Part shown: positions 1 through 10,908 of the stretch, one piece after another | How the letters are laid out: every line of letters begins with the position of its first letter | Numbering within the stretch: position 1 is the first letter of the stretch | From: Pseudomonadota bacterium | Lineage (GTDB): Bacteria > Pseudomonadota > Alphaproteobacteria > Rhodospirillales > Magnetospirillaceae | Reading direction: 5' to 3' | Assembly (NCBI GenBank): GCA_021793155.1 | Contig: JAJYTF010000006.1 | Span: 1-64,000 of the forward strand | Length of the DNA: 64,000 nucleotides | Notes under the pieces: model-generated | Databases searched by the model: none | Seen by the model: only the letters and a program-made list of their open reading frames with translations | Told to the model about the DNA's origin: nothing | Made by a program: the position numbers and the translations under genes

Positions 1-34
1 AAAGGCCGCCGCGTGACCCCGGTCGACGCGGGCC

Positions 35-66
35 GCCGGGGGGTGGGGCATGCCCCACCCCCCGGC
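35..66. repeat. 32-bp perfect palindrome (GC hairpin)
   Basis: The two halves, GCCGGGGGGTGGGGCA and its exact reverse complement, abut at 50/51 with no loop. It lies about 90 bases beyond the argC stop, between argC and whatever gene lies left of the window. It could fold as a terminator hairpin, but no T-run follows on either strand. Function unknown. Confidence 0.5.
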
Positions 67-68
67 CA

Positions 69-84
69 AATTGACCGGTCAATT
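69..84. promoter_or_regulatory. Operator-like palindrome AATTGACCGGTCAATT
   Basis: This is a perfect 16-bp palindrome whose core, TTGACCGGTCAA, has the form of many TetR-family operators. It sits three bases after the 32-bp palindrome and about 70 bases outside the argC stop. It therefore probably serves a gene beginning left of the window on the minus strand. The cognate regulator is not in this window. The assignment rests on motif form only. Confidence 0.4.
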
Positions 85-155
85 GATGTGCTACCTACGT
101 CGGTCATTTTCATTTGCTAGCGACACAGAAAATGCGGGAGAGCGAAGAGGGCCAT

Positions 156-1121
156 TCAACCCCTGGCGATGGCCTCCAGGCCGTAATCGCCGCCGCCGGC
201 CAGCCCCAGCATGACGTCCATGTTCTGCACGGCGGCGCCCGAGGCGCCCTTGCCCAGATTGTCGAGACGCGCCACCAACAGGGCAGCATTGTCGGCCGGG
301 TTGTCGAAGACGAACAACTCGACCATGTTGGTTCCGTTCAACGTCTCCGGCGCCAGCACTTTCGGCCGGGCATCGTACGGCATGACGCGGATGAACCGCT
401 GGCCGGCATAGCGTTCTGCCAAAGCGTCGTGCAGGTCACGGCCGGTGACCACATTGGGCAAGCTCCACAGCAGGAGCGGGATCTGCACGAGCATTCCCTG
501 GCGGAAGGCGCCCACCGCGGGGGTGAACAGCGGACTGTGCGCCAGGCCGGAATGGACCCGCATCTCGGGCACATGCTTATGGGTCAGTTCCAGGGCGTAG
601 GCGCGATAAGGGTCGGTGATGGGCTCGGGGCCCTGGCCTTCGAACGCCTCGATCATCTGGCGGCCGCCACCGCTGTAGCCGGATAGTCCCTGGACGGCGA
701 TGGGCGTGGCCGCGGGGATCAGTCCCGCATCGACCAGGGGACGCAGCAGCGCCAGCGCTCCGGTGGGATAGCAGCCCGGATTGGCCACCCGCGTGGACGC
801 CCGGATGCGCTCGGCCTGGTCGGGTGCCAGTTCCGGAAAGCCGTAGGCCCAGTCGGGATGGATCCGATGGGCCGTGCTGGCATCCAGGATCCGTACGGCC
901 GGATTGTCGACCAGCGCCACGGCGGCTTTCGCCGCATCGTCCGGCAGGCACAGGACGGCCAGGTCCACCGCGTTGAGCAGGCGCCGCCGTTCGGCATCGT
1001 CCTTGCGCTTGGCCGGATCGATGCTGACCAGTTCGATGTCGGTCCGCCCGGCCAGCCGGGCCCGGATCTGCAGGCCGGTGGTGCCGGCCTCCCCGTCGAT
1101 GAAAATAAGCGGCTTGCCCAT
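156..1121 (-). CDS. argC: N-acetyl-gamma-glutamyl-phosphate reductase
   Basis: This is the third step of arginine biosynthesis: NADPH-dependent reduction of N-acetylglutamyl phosphate to the semialdehyde, in the cytoplasm. The protein is about 321 residues, the length of the shorter type 2 ArgC family. It begins with the Rossmann segment [17 protein letters not shown] and carries the catalytic-cysteine motif [15 protein letters not shown] near residue 115. An in-frame ATG seven codons upstream is rejected because it lies in the GTCAT end of the neighbouring palindromic repeat. The chosen ATG has AAAGG seven bases ahead. It lies downstream of the aminotransferase on the same strand, separated by the repeat, so co-transcription is uncertain. 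Confidence 0.93.
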   Translation of the reverse strand: MGKPLIFIDGEAGTTGLQIRARLAGRTDIELVSIDPAKRKDDAERRRLLNAVDLAVLCLPDDAAKAAVALVDNPAVRILDASTAHRIHPDWAYGFPELAPDQAERIRASTRVANPGCYPTGALALLRPLVDAGLIPAATPIAVQGLSGYSGGGRQMIEAFEGQGPEPITDPYRAYALELTHKHVPEMRVHSGLAHSPLFTPAVGAFRQGMLVQIPLLLWSLPNVVTGRDLHDALAERYAGQRFIRVMPYDARPKVLAPETLNGTNMVELFVFDNPADNAALLVARLDNLGKGASGAAVQNMDVMLGLAGGGDYGLEAIARG

Positions 1122-1137
1122 CGTTGAACCTTTGCTT

Positions 1138-1203
1138 GTCATTCCGAGCGTCGCGAAGGATCTCCACCAGTCCGGGGAGATCCCTCGCGTTGCTCGGGAT
1201 GAC
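1138..1203. repeat. Dispersed palindromic repeat (GTCATTCCGAGC type)
   Basis: The left end GTCATTCCGAGC pairs with the right end GCTCGGGATGAC, and inside it GCGAAGGATCTC pairs with GAGATCCCTCGC. This gives a nearly continuous long hairpin. It lies between the aminotransferase and argC, both on the minus strand. Its ends resemble the very widespread GTCATCCCGAGC...GCTCGGGATGAC repeats of bacterial chromosomes. A related copy is at 51261-51330. Confidence 0.8.
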
Positions 1204-1211
1204 AGTAACGC

Positions 1212-2456
<1,245 letters not shown>

Positions 2457-2515
2457 TTACTGCTGCAATGCGAAGGGCGCAAGGGGAAGCTTGGCAGGCC
2501 GGCTATGAACTAGGG

Positions 2516-4105
2516 TCAATGGTGATCGGGCGCTCCGCCGCCGCGTCCGCCCTGTTGAGGGTGGGGCTGGCCGCCCGGATGGCCGGCCGGGCCGGGCTGA
2601 TGCTGCGGAGCCCTTACCCAGCCTTGCGGCGTCGCCATCGGCCGCGTTTGCTGCACCGGACGAGGAATATCCTGCCGCGGCATGAACGCCGGGCGTTGCC
2701 GCGCCTGGTCCTGCCAACCGGCTGCCGGCCGTTGGACGGGGGGCGGACTCGGGCGGACGATGGCGGTGGCGGCGCCCAGGCGGGCCTCAGGCATCGGCTG
2801 CAGCCGGCCGATTCTCGCCGTAACCGGGGCTTCCGCGATCTGTCTTGGCGGGCCTTGCAGCAGTTCCTGGTGGACCTGCCGGGCGCCGGTGAAGGTGGTT
2901 GCAGGGACGGCCGTGGCTGCATTGCCGTTGCGAAAAGCGGCGACCGTCGCGGGCGGCGCGGTCTGGCCGGCGGGGCCGCGATAGCCCAAGGAATGGCCGG
3001 AGTTAAGTTTGCGGACATAGTCGGGGCTGGCCCGATAATACGGATGGAACGGCTCGCCCGGTGCCAGTGGCACCCAGCCGACCACCGGGCCACCTCTGGC
3101 AGCATGAGGAACCTGTGCTCCGGGCGGCTCGGCGAAGGCGACCAGCGCAGGCGCGTAGATCGGCCGGGCGATCCGGGGGCCGGGGCACCAGCCCCATCGG
3201 CCGTCAAGATCGACCCAGCGGCCATAATGGAACGGGGTGAATCCCCAGGGCGCGTTGTCCATCCAGGTCCAGCCCCAGGGCGCAACGTAAGCCCAGTGGC
3301 CATAGCGGTAGGGGGCCCAGCCGACGGCGACGGTGGCGGGGAACCATACGGCGCCGTAGGCCGGCACGCTGGTCCAGCTGCCGTAGCGGTCGAGGTCCTG
3401 GTATCCGGTCATCCAGGGCGAGACGTATTGCAGACTGTCCGCCGCGACTTCGCGGCGCTCGCGGGCCAGGGCCCAATCATCGAAGGGGGTGGCTTCCGCC
3501 TGGACCATGGTCAGGGTCGACTGATCCGGGGCGACCACGGCCTCTTCGCCGGGTTGGATATCGACAGCCGTGCGCTGGCCGATGAGGCGCGCCTCGCCTT
3601 CCAGTACGGCGATCCTGGTTGGCGGCGGAGCGCCGCCGGGGGCGGGATGCCCGGTATCGACCCGATAGGTTCCCGGCCCCAGCAGATCGAGCCGGCCGGG
3701 CGCCGTAATCACCTGAGCACCGCCGGGTGGGAGCGCGTGCAGGTGCAGGTTGATGACGCCCTGGTCGACCCGGACCACCAGCCCATTGTCGTCAAGACGC
3801 AGGATGTCGACCTCGGTTTGTCCGTCCATGCGGATTTCAGCGGGCCCAATCTGCACCTCGGCACGAGCGCCGGGGTCGGTCCATAGAGAATCTCCGGCGA
3901 CCACCGGGAAATTGAGCGTCGCCAGGACCCATTGGCCTTGGTCGGCCGGATGAAAAGAGACAGGCCCCTCGATATCGCTCAAGCGCCCGACGACCGACGG
4001 GGGGTCGGCGACGGCGGCCGCAGCCGTGCAGAACAATACGCCGGCGGCGGCGGCAAGGCGGAGGATGAGCGGCATGGCGGGCCTGCTGGCATGACAATGC
4101 GCCAT
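2516..4105 (-). CDS. Secreted FecR-domain / DUF6600 protein
   Basis: The predicted protein is about 529 residues. It starts with a signal-peptide-like stretch (MPLILRLAAAAGVLFCTAAAAVADPP) and so is probably exported. A FecR-type beta domain follows at roughly residues 40-190 (VSFHPADQGQWVLATLNFPVVAGDSLWTDPGARAEVQIG...). Next comes an aromatic-rich repeat region with several W/Y-x-P units (RYGSWTSVP, VGWAPYRYGHWAYVAPWGW, PWGFTPFHYGRW) typical of DUF6600. The C-terminal 150 residues are low-complexity Pro/Gln/Arg. I chose the ATG at 4105; an ATG ten codons further in is also possible, and the open frame runs upstream of any plausible start. Function is unknown. Family members are often misannotated as chromosome partitioning proteins. 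Confidence 0.75.
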   Translation of the reverse strand: MAHCHASRPAMPLILRLAAAAGVLFCTAAAAVADPPSVVGRLSDIEGPVSFHPADQGQWVLATLNFPVVAGDSLWTDPGARAEVQIGPAEIRMDGQTEVDILRLDDNGLVVRVDQGVINLHLHALPPGGAQVITAPGRLDLLGPGTYRVDTGHPAPGGAPPPTRIAVLEGEARLIGQRTAVDIQPGEEAVVAPDQSTLTMVQAEATPFDDWALARERREVAADSLQYVSPWMTGYQDLDRYGSWTSVPAYGAVWFPATVAVGWAPYRYGHWAYVAPWGWTWMDNAPWGFTPFHYGRWVDLDGRWGWCPGPRIARPIYAPALVAFAEPPGAQVPHAARGGPVVGWVPLAPGEPFHPYYRASPDYVRKLNSGHSLGYRGPAGQTAPPATVAAFRNGNAATAVPATTFTGARQVHQELLQGPPRQIAEAPVTARIGRLQPMPEARLGAATAIVRPSPPPVQRPAAGWQDQARQRPAFMPRQDIPRPVQQTRPMATPQGWVRAPQHQPGPAGHPGGQPHPQQGGRGGGAPDHH

Positions 4106-4169
4106 GGTGCAGCCGGAATATGAGAAAAGAAAGGGGTTCTGGTTGCCGCGGGTCGAGGGGCGGGCGGCG

Positions 4170-6470
4170 TCACGCCGATTCTTCATCCGGCCCTGCCGCG
4201 GCGTGCCCTTCGATGGGCAGCCGCAGCGTGAAGATTGCGCCCTGGCCTTCCCGCCCATCCACCTCGATGCTGCCGCCGTGTTTGGTTACAACCACGTTGC
4301 GGCAAATGGCCAGGCCCTGTCCGGTGCCCTTGCCCACGTCCTTGGTAGTGAAAAACGGGTCGAAGATCCTGTCGCGCAGACCTTCCGGAATGCCGGTCCC
4401 GCTGTCCTCGATGCGGATCGTCACCTGTTCGCCGTCACGGCTTGTCGTAACGGCGATGCGGCCGGGGAGTGACTTGCCTGAGGCCTCGATGGCCTGTGCG
4501 GCATTGACGATCAGGTTCAGGAACACCTGGTTCATCTCGCCAGCATGGCAAAGGACCGACGGCAGTTCGGGATCGAAACGCCTGTCGATCTCGGCCACCT
4601 GCTTCCACGCGTTCCGCGAGACGGTGAGCGTGCTCTCCAGGCAGCGGTTGAGGTCCGTCATCGCCTTGGCGCTGTTGCCGGGGTGCGAGAATTCCTTCAT
4701 CGACAGGACGATCCTGGCGATCTGGGCGACTCCCTCCTGCGACTCGCGAATGGCGGCGGGGGTCTCCTCGCCGAGAAAGTCCACCTGCAGGGCCGCGAGC
4801 TCGGCTTCGAAGCGGGCAGCCGCCTCGGCATTCGCCCGTTCAGAAAGTTGCCGGGCAGAGGAGAGAGCGGCGAACAGGCTATCCACGGTGGTGGCGATGA
4901 AACGCAGGTTGTCGCCGATATATTGTACCGGGGTGTTGATCTCGTGGGCTATTCCGGCCGCCAGTTGACCGACGCTGGCCAGGCGGGAGGACTGCATGGA
5001 TTCGGTTTGCGCCCGCTTCAGTGCTTCGATGTCGCGGAACGAAATGATGGCGGCGGTCCTTCCCTGGCCATCGGCCAGCGGGGAACACGCATAGGCGACG
5101 GCGACCGCGCGGCCGGATGCCTTGACGAAGACCGCGTCGTCGCTGGTCAAGGTGACCTTTTCGGCGAGCACACGGCGCCATGGCGAGTCGGCAAACCCGA
5201 TGTCTTCGCCACCCGCCCTGACGGCCATGAAGTGGTCGAGGGGCTGGCCTTCGGGACCCTTGGCATGGTGGCCCTCGGCGAGAAATCGTCGGGCGGAGGC
5301 GTTGGCGAATCTGATCCGGCCGTTCCGGTCGATCACCATGACGCCTTCGAAAAGGCTGTCGGTAATGGCTTTCAGCCGCTCGCGCGACGCGCGCAGCGCC
5401 GCCTCGGCGCGGCTTCGCACATGCACCTCGCGCCGCAGTTCCGCGGTTTGATCGGCGACCTGCCGTTCGAGTTCGCGCTGGTAATCGGCATGAGCCTTTT
5501 GGGCCGCTGCCGCCAGAGTCTGAATGTTCTTGCGGGACGAATTGAAATACAGCCCGAAGCCCATGAGAACGATAAAGAGGAATGATCCGGGTATGGCAAT
5601 CCGCAGCGAACTCTTGCCCCAATTCCGCAAGATGGCGTGAGTCGGGATGGCGTACACGACGGTGACCGGAAAATTGGCCGCCTTGCGATAGGCGGCAATC
5701 CGTTCGATGTTGTCAATCGGCGAGACCAAACGCAGAATTCCTGACCGGGCCGTTTCGCCGATAGCTTCGGCGTCCACTTTCCGCAACAACGGTGGGCCGG
5801 GATTCGGGGTGCGCACCAGGACGAACCCGTCGTCACGGCGCAGTGAGATGGCCGCGTCGGCATCGGGCAGGAATTTCGCGTAAAAGGCCGCCAGGTAGTC
5901 GGGGTCGAGGGCGGCTGCCACGACTCCGCAGAAGTTTCCCGACGTGTCGTTGATGCGGCGGCTCACCGGAATGAGCTCTCTGCCGGTGAGCTTGCTCACC
6001 ACCGGGGCGCCGATGGCGATTCCCCCCTGCATCCGTCCTTCCATCTGGGCGCGGAAGTGGTCACTGCGCGAAATGTTTCGATGGACGGCGGGATAGCGCG
6101 TGGCTTCGGCGATGACAATGCCCTGGGCGTTCGTCAGCACGATGGAGCTGACCTGCGGCAGGCTGGCCTTGGCCGCCGCGAGGCGATCATGGAGGTCCCG
6201 TTCCTCGGCCGGGGAAAGGGGGGCATCGCCGAAACAGCGGTCGGCGAAATTGACCAGAAGCCAGCCGACCTCGCCGAAAGCCCGCGAGGCCTGTTCTTCG
6301 AGAGCCACCGCGCCCAGTGCCGCCTTATGCTCCGCAGTGGAGGTCAGCCGATCGTACTCGGCGTAGACGTTCCAGGCGACATGCGAGGCGAACCCGACGG
6401 CGAGAAGGAAAAACAGCCCGGTGACAATTCTATTGGTGGTGAGCGCGGAGATTTTGCTATTGGCGCGCAT
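4170..6470 (-). CDS. Membrane sensor histidine kinase (dCache-PAS-HisKA-HATPase)
   Basis: This 766-residue hybrid-free sensor kinase has a first transmembrane helix near residues 14-34. A periplasmic dCache-like sensor follows to about residue 285, then a second helix ([14 protein letters not shown]), a coiled coil, and a PAS domain ([25 protein letters not shown]). The H box is [16 protein letters not shown] with the phosphorylated His at residue 509. Other motifs are the N box [14 protein letters not shown]1 DSGTGIP, and F/G2 [20 protein letters not shown]. No response regulator gene is adjacent, so it is an orphan. The ligand is unknown; dCache domains commonly bind amino acids or organic acids. 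It is divergent from uvrB across a 198-bp gap. Confidence 0.9.
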   Translation of the reverse strand: MRANSKISALTTNRIVTGLFFLLAVGFASHVAWNVYAEYDRLTSTAEHKAALGAVALEEQASRAFGEVGWLLVNFADRCFGDAPLSPAEERDLHDRLAAAKASLPQVSSIVLTNAQGIVIAEATRYPAVHRNISRSDHFRAQMEGRMQGGIAIGAPVVSKLTGRELIPVSRRINDTSGNFCGVVAAALDPDYLAAFYAKFLPDADAAISLRRDDGFVLVRTPNPGPPLLRKVDAEAIGETARSGILRLVSPIDNIERIAAYRKAANFPVTVVYAIPTHAILRNWGKSSLRIAIPGSFLFIVLMGFGLYFNSSRKNIQTLAAAAQKAHADYQRELERQVADQTAELRREVHVRSRAEAALRASRERLKAITDSLFEGVMVIDRNGRIRFANASARRFLAEGHHAKGPEGQPLDHFMAVRAGGEDIGFADSPWRRVLAEKVTLTSDDAVFVKASGRAVAVAYACSPLADGQGRTAAIISFRDIEALKRAQTESMQSSRLASVGQLAAGIAHEINTPVQYIGDNLRFIATTVDSLFAALSSARQLSERANAEAAARFEAELAALQVDFLGEETPAAIRESQEGVAQIARIVLSMKEFSHPGNSAKAMTDLNRCLESTLTVSRNAWKQVAEIDRRFDPELPSVLCHAGEMNQVFLNLIVNAAQAIEASGKSLPGRIAVTTSRDGEQVTIRIEDSGTGIPEGLRDRIFDPFFTTKDVGKGTGQGLAICRNVVVTKHGGSIEVDGREGQGAIFTLRLPIEGHAAAGPDEESA

Positions 6471-6668
6471 TTTCCGTGTTCGGGCTAAACCCTGGAATAT
6501 GTAGTCGATAGGTCTGCAATATTCTTGGCGAAAGGAGCCGCCACAATGTAATGCGGCATTGGGTATTCGGCAATTTCTAGTATGCGGCGGACCCGTGCCG
6601 CGGCGATGCGGCCGGAAGGGAGGTCCGCGGAACTGGTGACCGGCGCCGCCCCATCCATATAATGGGAT

Positions 6669-8810
6669 ATGACAAACTCACTCGCCTTGCCGTTTTTCCA
6701 GCAGCGGCCGTCCGGTCCGCCGGCTGAATTCAAGCTGGTGTCCGAATTCGCCCCGGCGGGGGATCAGCCCCAGGCCATCGCCGAGCTCGTCGCGGGAATC
6801 GACGCAGGGGAAAGAGACCAGGTGCTGCTCGGGGTGACCGGCTCGGGCAAGACCTTCACCATGGCCCAAGTGATCGCCCGCACGGGCCGGCCGGCGTTGG
6901 TCCTGGCGCCCAACAAGACGCTGGCCGCGCAGCTGTACGCCGAGATGAAGGCTTTCTTTCCCGAGAATGCCGTCGAGTATTTCGTCTCGTATTACGACTA
7001 CTATCAACCAGAAGCCTATGTCCCCCGCACGGACACCTATATCGAAAAGGATTCGGCGATCAACGAACAGATCGACCGGATGCGTCATGCCGCCACGCGC
7101 GCCTTGCTCGAGCGCCGCGACGTCGTGATCGTTGCCTCGGTTTCCTGCATCTACGGCATCGGTGCGGTGGAGAGCTATGCCCGCATGACCATCCATCTCG
7201 AAGCCGGGCAGGAGGTGGACCAGCGTGAATTGCTGAAGGGTCTGGTCGAGCTTCAGTATACCCGTAACGATCAGGCGTTTACCCGCGGCACCTTTCGGGT
7301 GCGCGGCGACAACATCGAGATTTTTCCCGTCCACTACGAGGACCGCGCCTGGCGGATCAGCTTGTTCGGCGACGAGATCGAAAGCATCGCCGAATTCGAT
7401 CCTCTGACCGGGGAGAAGACCTGCGGGCTGACCGAGGTCACCGTGTTCCCCTCCAGCCACTACGTCACCCCGCGCCCCACCATCACCGCCGCTATCAAAG
7501 GCATCCGCGAGGAACTGCGCCAGCGGGTCGAGTGGTTCGTCGCCAATGGCAAGCTGCTCGAGGCCCAGCGCGTGCAGGAGCGCACGACCTTCGACCTGGA
7601 GATGATGGAGACCACGGGACACTGTAAATCCATCGAGAACTACTCGCGTTATCTCACGGGGCGGGCGCCTGGAGAGCCGCCCCCGACCTTGTTCGAATAC
7701 CTGCCCGAAGATGCCCTGGTCTTCGTCGATGAGAGCCATGTGACCGTTCCGCAGCTGGGCGGGATGTTCCGCGGCGACTTCAACCGCAAGAGCGTGTTGG
7801 CCCAATACGGCTTCCGGCTGCCGTCCTGCGTCGACAACCGGCCGCTGAAGTTCGAGGAATGGGATGCCATGCGGGGGCATTCGCTCTTCGTGTCGGCGAC
7901 TCCCGGGCCGTGGGAGCTGGAACGCACGGGCGGTGTGTTCACCGAACAGGTGATCCGGCCGACAGGACTGATCGACCCGGTCTGCATCGTTCGCCCGGTC
8001 GAGCATCAGGTCGACGACCTGCTGGCCGAAGCACGCAACTGCGCGATGAAGGCGCAACGGGTGCTGGTCACCGTGCTGACCAAGCGGATGGCCGAGGATT
8101 TGACCGAATACATGCATGAGCAGGGCATCCGCGTGCGCTATCTGCATTCGGACATCGACACCTTGGAGAGGATCGAGATCATCCGCGACCTGCGGCTCGG
8201 CGTCTTCGATGTCCTGGTCGGCATCAACCTGCTGCGCGAGGGACTGGATATTCCGGAATGCGCCCTGGTGGCCATCCTGGACGCCGACAAGGAGGGCTTT
8301 CTGCGTTCCAAGACCTCGCTGGTGCAGACCATAGGCCGGGCGGCGCGCAATATCGACGGTCGGGTCCTGCTTTATGCGGATCGCATGACCGATTCTCTCG
8401 AATACGCCATCAGCGAGACCAACCGTCGGCGCGAGAAGCAGCAGGCCTACAACGCTCAGCACGGGATCACGCCGGAAAGCGTGCGCAAGGCGATCTCCGA
8501 CGTTCTGGACAGCGTCTACGAGCAGGATTACCTGACCGTCGGCACCGGCGTCCTGGCCGAGCCGCATCGTGTCGGAAAGGATCTGAAGGCCACCATGGCC
8601 GATTTGGAAAAGCGGATGCGCGCTGCGGCGGCGGATCTGGAATTCGAGGAGGCGGCGCGGCTACGCGACGAGTTGCGGCGCCTGGAGATGCAGGAGCTGG
8701 GTGTGGCGGCCGAGGGGCGGGCGCCGCAATCCGGTCGACCGACGGCAACCGATGGCGGGCGGTCCGTGCACCGGCCGCAGGTCAGAAAGGGGCGGCGGGC
8801 TCGCGGCTGA
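6669..8810 (+). CDS. uvrB: Excinuclease ABC subunit B
   Basis: UvrB is the damage-verifying helicase-like subunit of nucleotide excision repair. It is loaded by UvrA and recruits UvrC. The 713-residue protein shows Walker [15 protein letters not shown], the beta-hairpin region [28 protein letters not shown]-type motif [11 protein letters not shown], helicase motif [11 protein letters not shown], and a C-terminal UVR domain ([31 protein letters not shown]) that contacts UvrC. I saw no alphaproteobacterial SOS box (GTTC-N7-GTTC or GAAC-N7-GAAC) in the upstream 198 bp. The start ATG has only a weak ribosome site (GGGAT just before it). Confidence 0.97.
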   Translation: MTNSLALPFFQQRPSGPPAEFKLVSEFAPAGDQPQAIAELVAGIDAGERDQVLLGVTGSGKTFTMAQVIARTGRPALVLAPNKTLAAQLYAEMKAFFPENAVEYFVSYYDYYQPEAYVPRTDTYIEKDSAINEQIDRMRHAATRALLERRDVVIVASVSCIYGIGAVESYARMTIHLEAGQEVDQRELLKGLVELQYTRNDQAFTRGTFRVRGDNIEIFPVHYEDRAWRISLFGDEIESIAEFDPLTGEKTCGLTEVTVFPSSHYVTPRPTITAAIKGIREELRQRVEWFVANGKLLEAQRVQERTTFDLEMMETTGHCKSIENYSRYLTGRAPGEPPPTLFEYLPEDALVFVDESHVTVPQLGGMFRGDFNRKSVLAQYGFRLPSCVDNRPLKFEEWDAMRGHSLFVSATPGPWELERTGGVFTEQVIRPTGLIDPVCIVRPVEHQVDDLLAEARNCAMKAQRVLVTVLTKRMAEDLTEYMHEQGIRVRYLHSDIDTLERIEIIRDLRLGVFDVLVGINLLREGLDIPECALVAILDADKEGFLRSKTSLVQTIGRAARNIDGRVLLYADRMTDSLEYAISETNRRREKQQAYNAQHGITPESVRKAISDVLDSVYEQDYLTVGTGVLAEPHRVGKDLKATMADLEKRMRAAAADLEFEEAARLRDELRRLEMQELGVAAEGRAPQSGRPTATDGGRSVHRPQVRKGRRARG

Positions 8811-8866
8811 AAATCACCCCCAAGGCAATCGCCCTGCAGCTGATATTTACGGTTTGTTAGCTCCCC

Positions 8867-8894
8867 TTGGGTTTTGTGTAAAATATGGTATAAA
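8867..8894 (+). promoter_or_regulatory. Candidate sigma-70 promoter of the pseudo-receiver gene
   Basis: TTGGGT (8867-8872) and TATAAA (8889-8894) are separated by 16 bases in the gap after uvrB. Transcription would start near 8901. That makes the in-frame TTG at 8874 unlikely as a start and favours the TTG at 8934. Confidence 0.45.
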
Positions 8895-8933
8895 AGCCAG
8901 GCAGCCCTTTTAGTCCAAAAGGATGGTGCGCGC

Positions 8934-9848
8934 TTGGCCAAGTGGCGCTATGACAACGTTCGCGCAGTCTTCGCCGTTACAAATGACGAGCTGCGCAGAA
9001 CCGTTCGCCAGTCTCTGCGCGGCTTCGGTTTGCGGAACTGCGAGGACGTCGTCACCGTTGGCGCCTTGGAAGGACGGCTTCAACTCAACGACCTTGACCT
9101 GCTGATCACCACCCCGGAATTGGGGGGCATCGATCTTGGCGGGCTGCTTCAGGAGATGCGCCACGGCCGGCTGGGCACCAACCCATTCCTGATCGTCGTG
9201 ACGCTGCTCGACACGCCCTGCCCGGATACCGCCCGGCGCGTTGTCGATTCAGGGACGGACGACCTGTTGCTCATGCCGCTTTCCACCGCCCAGCTGGTCG
9301 AGCGACTGGATAACTTTGTCATAAGCCGCAGGCCGTTCGTCGTGACCCACGACTATGTCGGCCCCGACCGGCGCACCGGCGATCGGCCCGGGAACGACAC
9401 CCTGCTGCGGATCGAGGTGCCCAATCCAATCCGCTATCAGGTGGTGGCCAATGCCGACGGCGTTCCGCTGGAAGAGCAGATCCGCGATGCCACCGAGCGC
9501 CTCAATGTCCAGAAGATGAAGTGCTACGGCGGGCAAATCAATTACTTGGCCGGCCGCATCATGGCTGCTTTCACCGAGACCGATTGCCAGGCAAACATCC
9601 TGCCCGATGTCCGGGCGCTGAACGAGATGGGATGCGACATGGTCAGGCGGATCGCCGGGACCAATTTCGTCCATAGTATCGAGTTGGTGACCGCACTTTG
9701 CGCGTTGTGCGACCGTTTGAGCGAGCCCAACCGCAAGCCGAAGACCGCCGAGATCGGCATCCTCCCGACGTTGGCCAAAGCCATAGAACGCATGCTCGAC
9801 GAGGATCCTGCAGCCATTTCCTGGGCCAAGACGGCCCTGGTCTTTTAG
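8934..9848 (+). CDS. Degenerate receiver-domain protein
   Basis: This protein of about 304 residues has an N-terminal receiver-like fold (residues 8-125) and a C-terminal helical region of unknown type. Beta strand 3 reads LDLLITTPELGGIDL, so no aspartate stands at the phosphorylation position. The strand-5 lysine (usually K-P) is replaced by LLLMPLS. It therefore probably cannot be phosphorylated in the normal way. A linker follows with HDYVGPDRRTGDR. I chose TTG 8934 because a promoter lies just upstream and the receiver begins here; AAAGGA is ten bases ahead. It is monocistronic, or read with the epimerase gene 98 bp downstream. Its partner is unknown. Confidence 0.65.
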   Translation: MAKWRYDNVRAVFAVTNDELRRTVRQSLRGFGLRNCEDVVTVGALEGRLQLNDLDLLITTPELGGIDLGGLLQEMRHGRLGTNPFLIVVTLLDTPCPDTARRVVDSGTDDLLLMPLSTAQLVERLDNFVISRRPFVVTHDYVGPDRRTGDRPGNDTLLRIEVPNPIRYQVVANADGVPLEEQIRDATERLNVQKMKCYGGQINYLAGRIMAAFTETDCQANILPDVRALNEMGCDMVRRIAGTNFVHSIELVTALCALCDRLSEPNRKPKTAEIGILPTLAKAIERMLDEDPAAISWAKTALVF

Positions 9849-9946
9849 CCTAGGCCAGATCAAAGCAGTTCATCTGCCGGGAGTCGCGTGCTACGTTGGC
9901 GGCCGGCCCGTTGGGCCCTTCCGCACGCCCCGATTCGGTGAACTGA

Positions 9947-10906
9947 ATGAACGAAAAGAGAGTCCTGGTAACCGGAGGAGCCGGTTTCCTCGGGTCCCAT
10001 TTGTGCCAACGGCTGATCGACGCCGGCCACGACGTCCTTTGCGTCGACAACTTCTTCACCGGTCGGCGGGCCAACGTGGCCCATTTGCTCGGCAATCCCC
10101 GATTCGAGCTGATGCGCCACGACGTCACCTTTCCCCTCTATGTCGAGGTGGACGAGATCTACAATCTGGCATGCCCGGCTTCGCCGGTGCACTACCAGTT
10201 TGACCCGGTGCAGACGACCAAGACCTCGGTGCACGGCGCCATCAATATGCTGGGACTGGCCAAGCGCACGCGGGCGAAGATCTTCCAGGCTTCGACCTCC
10301 GAGGTCTACGGCGACCCGACGGTCCATCCGCAGACGGAAGCCTATTGGGGCAACGTCAATCCCATCGGCCCGCGCAGTTGCTACGACGAGGGAAAGCGCT
10401 GCGCCGAGACCCTGTTCTTCGACTATCAGCGACAGCACGGCACCCGCATCAAGGTGGCTCGCATCTTCAACACCTATGGGCCGCGCATGCACCCCAATGA
10501 CGGCCGGGTGGTCTCCAACTTCATCGTTCAGGCACTGAAGGGCGAAGCGATCACCATCTACGGAGAGGGCACGCAAACCCGGTCGTTCTGCTATGTGGAC
10601 GATATGGTCGAAGGGTTCCTTCGCCTGATGGCCACCCCGCCTGCCATCACCGGGCCGATGAACCTGGGCAACCCGGCCGAATTCACCATGCGTCAACTGG
10701 CCGAAATGGTCATTGAAATTACCGGGTCGGCGTCCACGCTCACCTTCAATCCGTTGCCGGTGGATGACCCCAAGCAGCGCCAGCCCGACATCGCTTTCGC
10801 CCGTAAGGAGCTGGGGTGGGAACCGCAGGTGCCGCTGCGCGAAGGCCTGGAGAAGACCGTCCGATATTTTGACGCGCTTCTGAGCGGAGCGAAGGAAGAT
10901 CGGTAG
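9947..10906 (+). CDS. uxs: UDP-glucuronate decarboxylase (UDP-xylose synthase)
   Basis: An extended short-chain dehydrogenase of 319 residues. It converts UDP-glucuronate to UDP-xylose with tightly bound NAD, supplying sugar for surface polysaccharide. It shows the nucleotide-binding motif [12 protein letters not shown], the subfamily signature [23 protein letters not shown], the catalytic YxxxK (Tyr146, Lys150 in [10 protein letters not shown]), and [20 protein letters not shown]. These match the Uxs branch rather than dTDP-glucose dehydratase or UDP-glucose epimerase. No polysaccharide genes are adjacent. It converges with the LysR gene two bases downstream. Confidence 0.88.
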   Translation: MNEKRVLVTGGAGFLGSHLCQRLIDAGHDVLCVDNFFTGRRANVAHLLGNPRFELMRHDVTFPLYVEVDEIYNLACPASPVHYQFDPVQTTKTSVHGAINMLGLAKRTRAKIFQASTSEVYGDPTVHPQTEAYWGNVNPIGPRSCYDEGKRCAETLFFDYQRQHGTRIKVARIFNTYGPRMHPNDGRVVSNFIVQALKGEAITIYGEGTQTRSFCYVDDMVEGFLRLMATPPAITGPMNLGNPAEFTMRQLAEMVIEITGSASTLTFNPLPVDDPKQRQPDIAFARKELGWEPQVPLREGLEKTVRYFDALLSGAKEDR

Positions 10907-10908
10907 AA

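Noticed and set aside
2468-3886. A 472-codon plus-strand frame opposite the FecR/DUF6600 gene
   Set aside because: Its translation is Gly/Arg-rich without domain features, whereas the minus strand has a signal peptide, FecR and DUF6600 patterns.
6471-6668. SOS box upstream of uvrB
   Set aside because: No GTTC-N7-GTTC or GAAC-N7-GAAC was found; GAAC near 6629 has no partner at the right spacing.
6485-6733. An 82-codon minus-strand frame between the histidine kinase and uvrB
   Set aside because: It overlaps the uvrB start, has no good ribosome site and no recognisable sequence; more likely a divergent promoter region.
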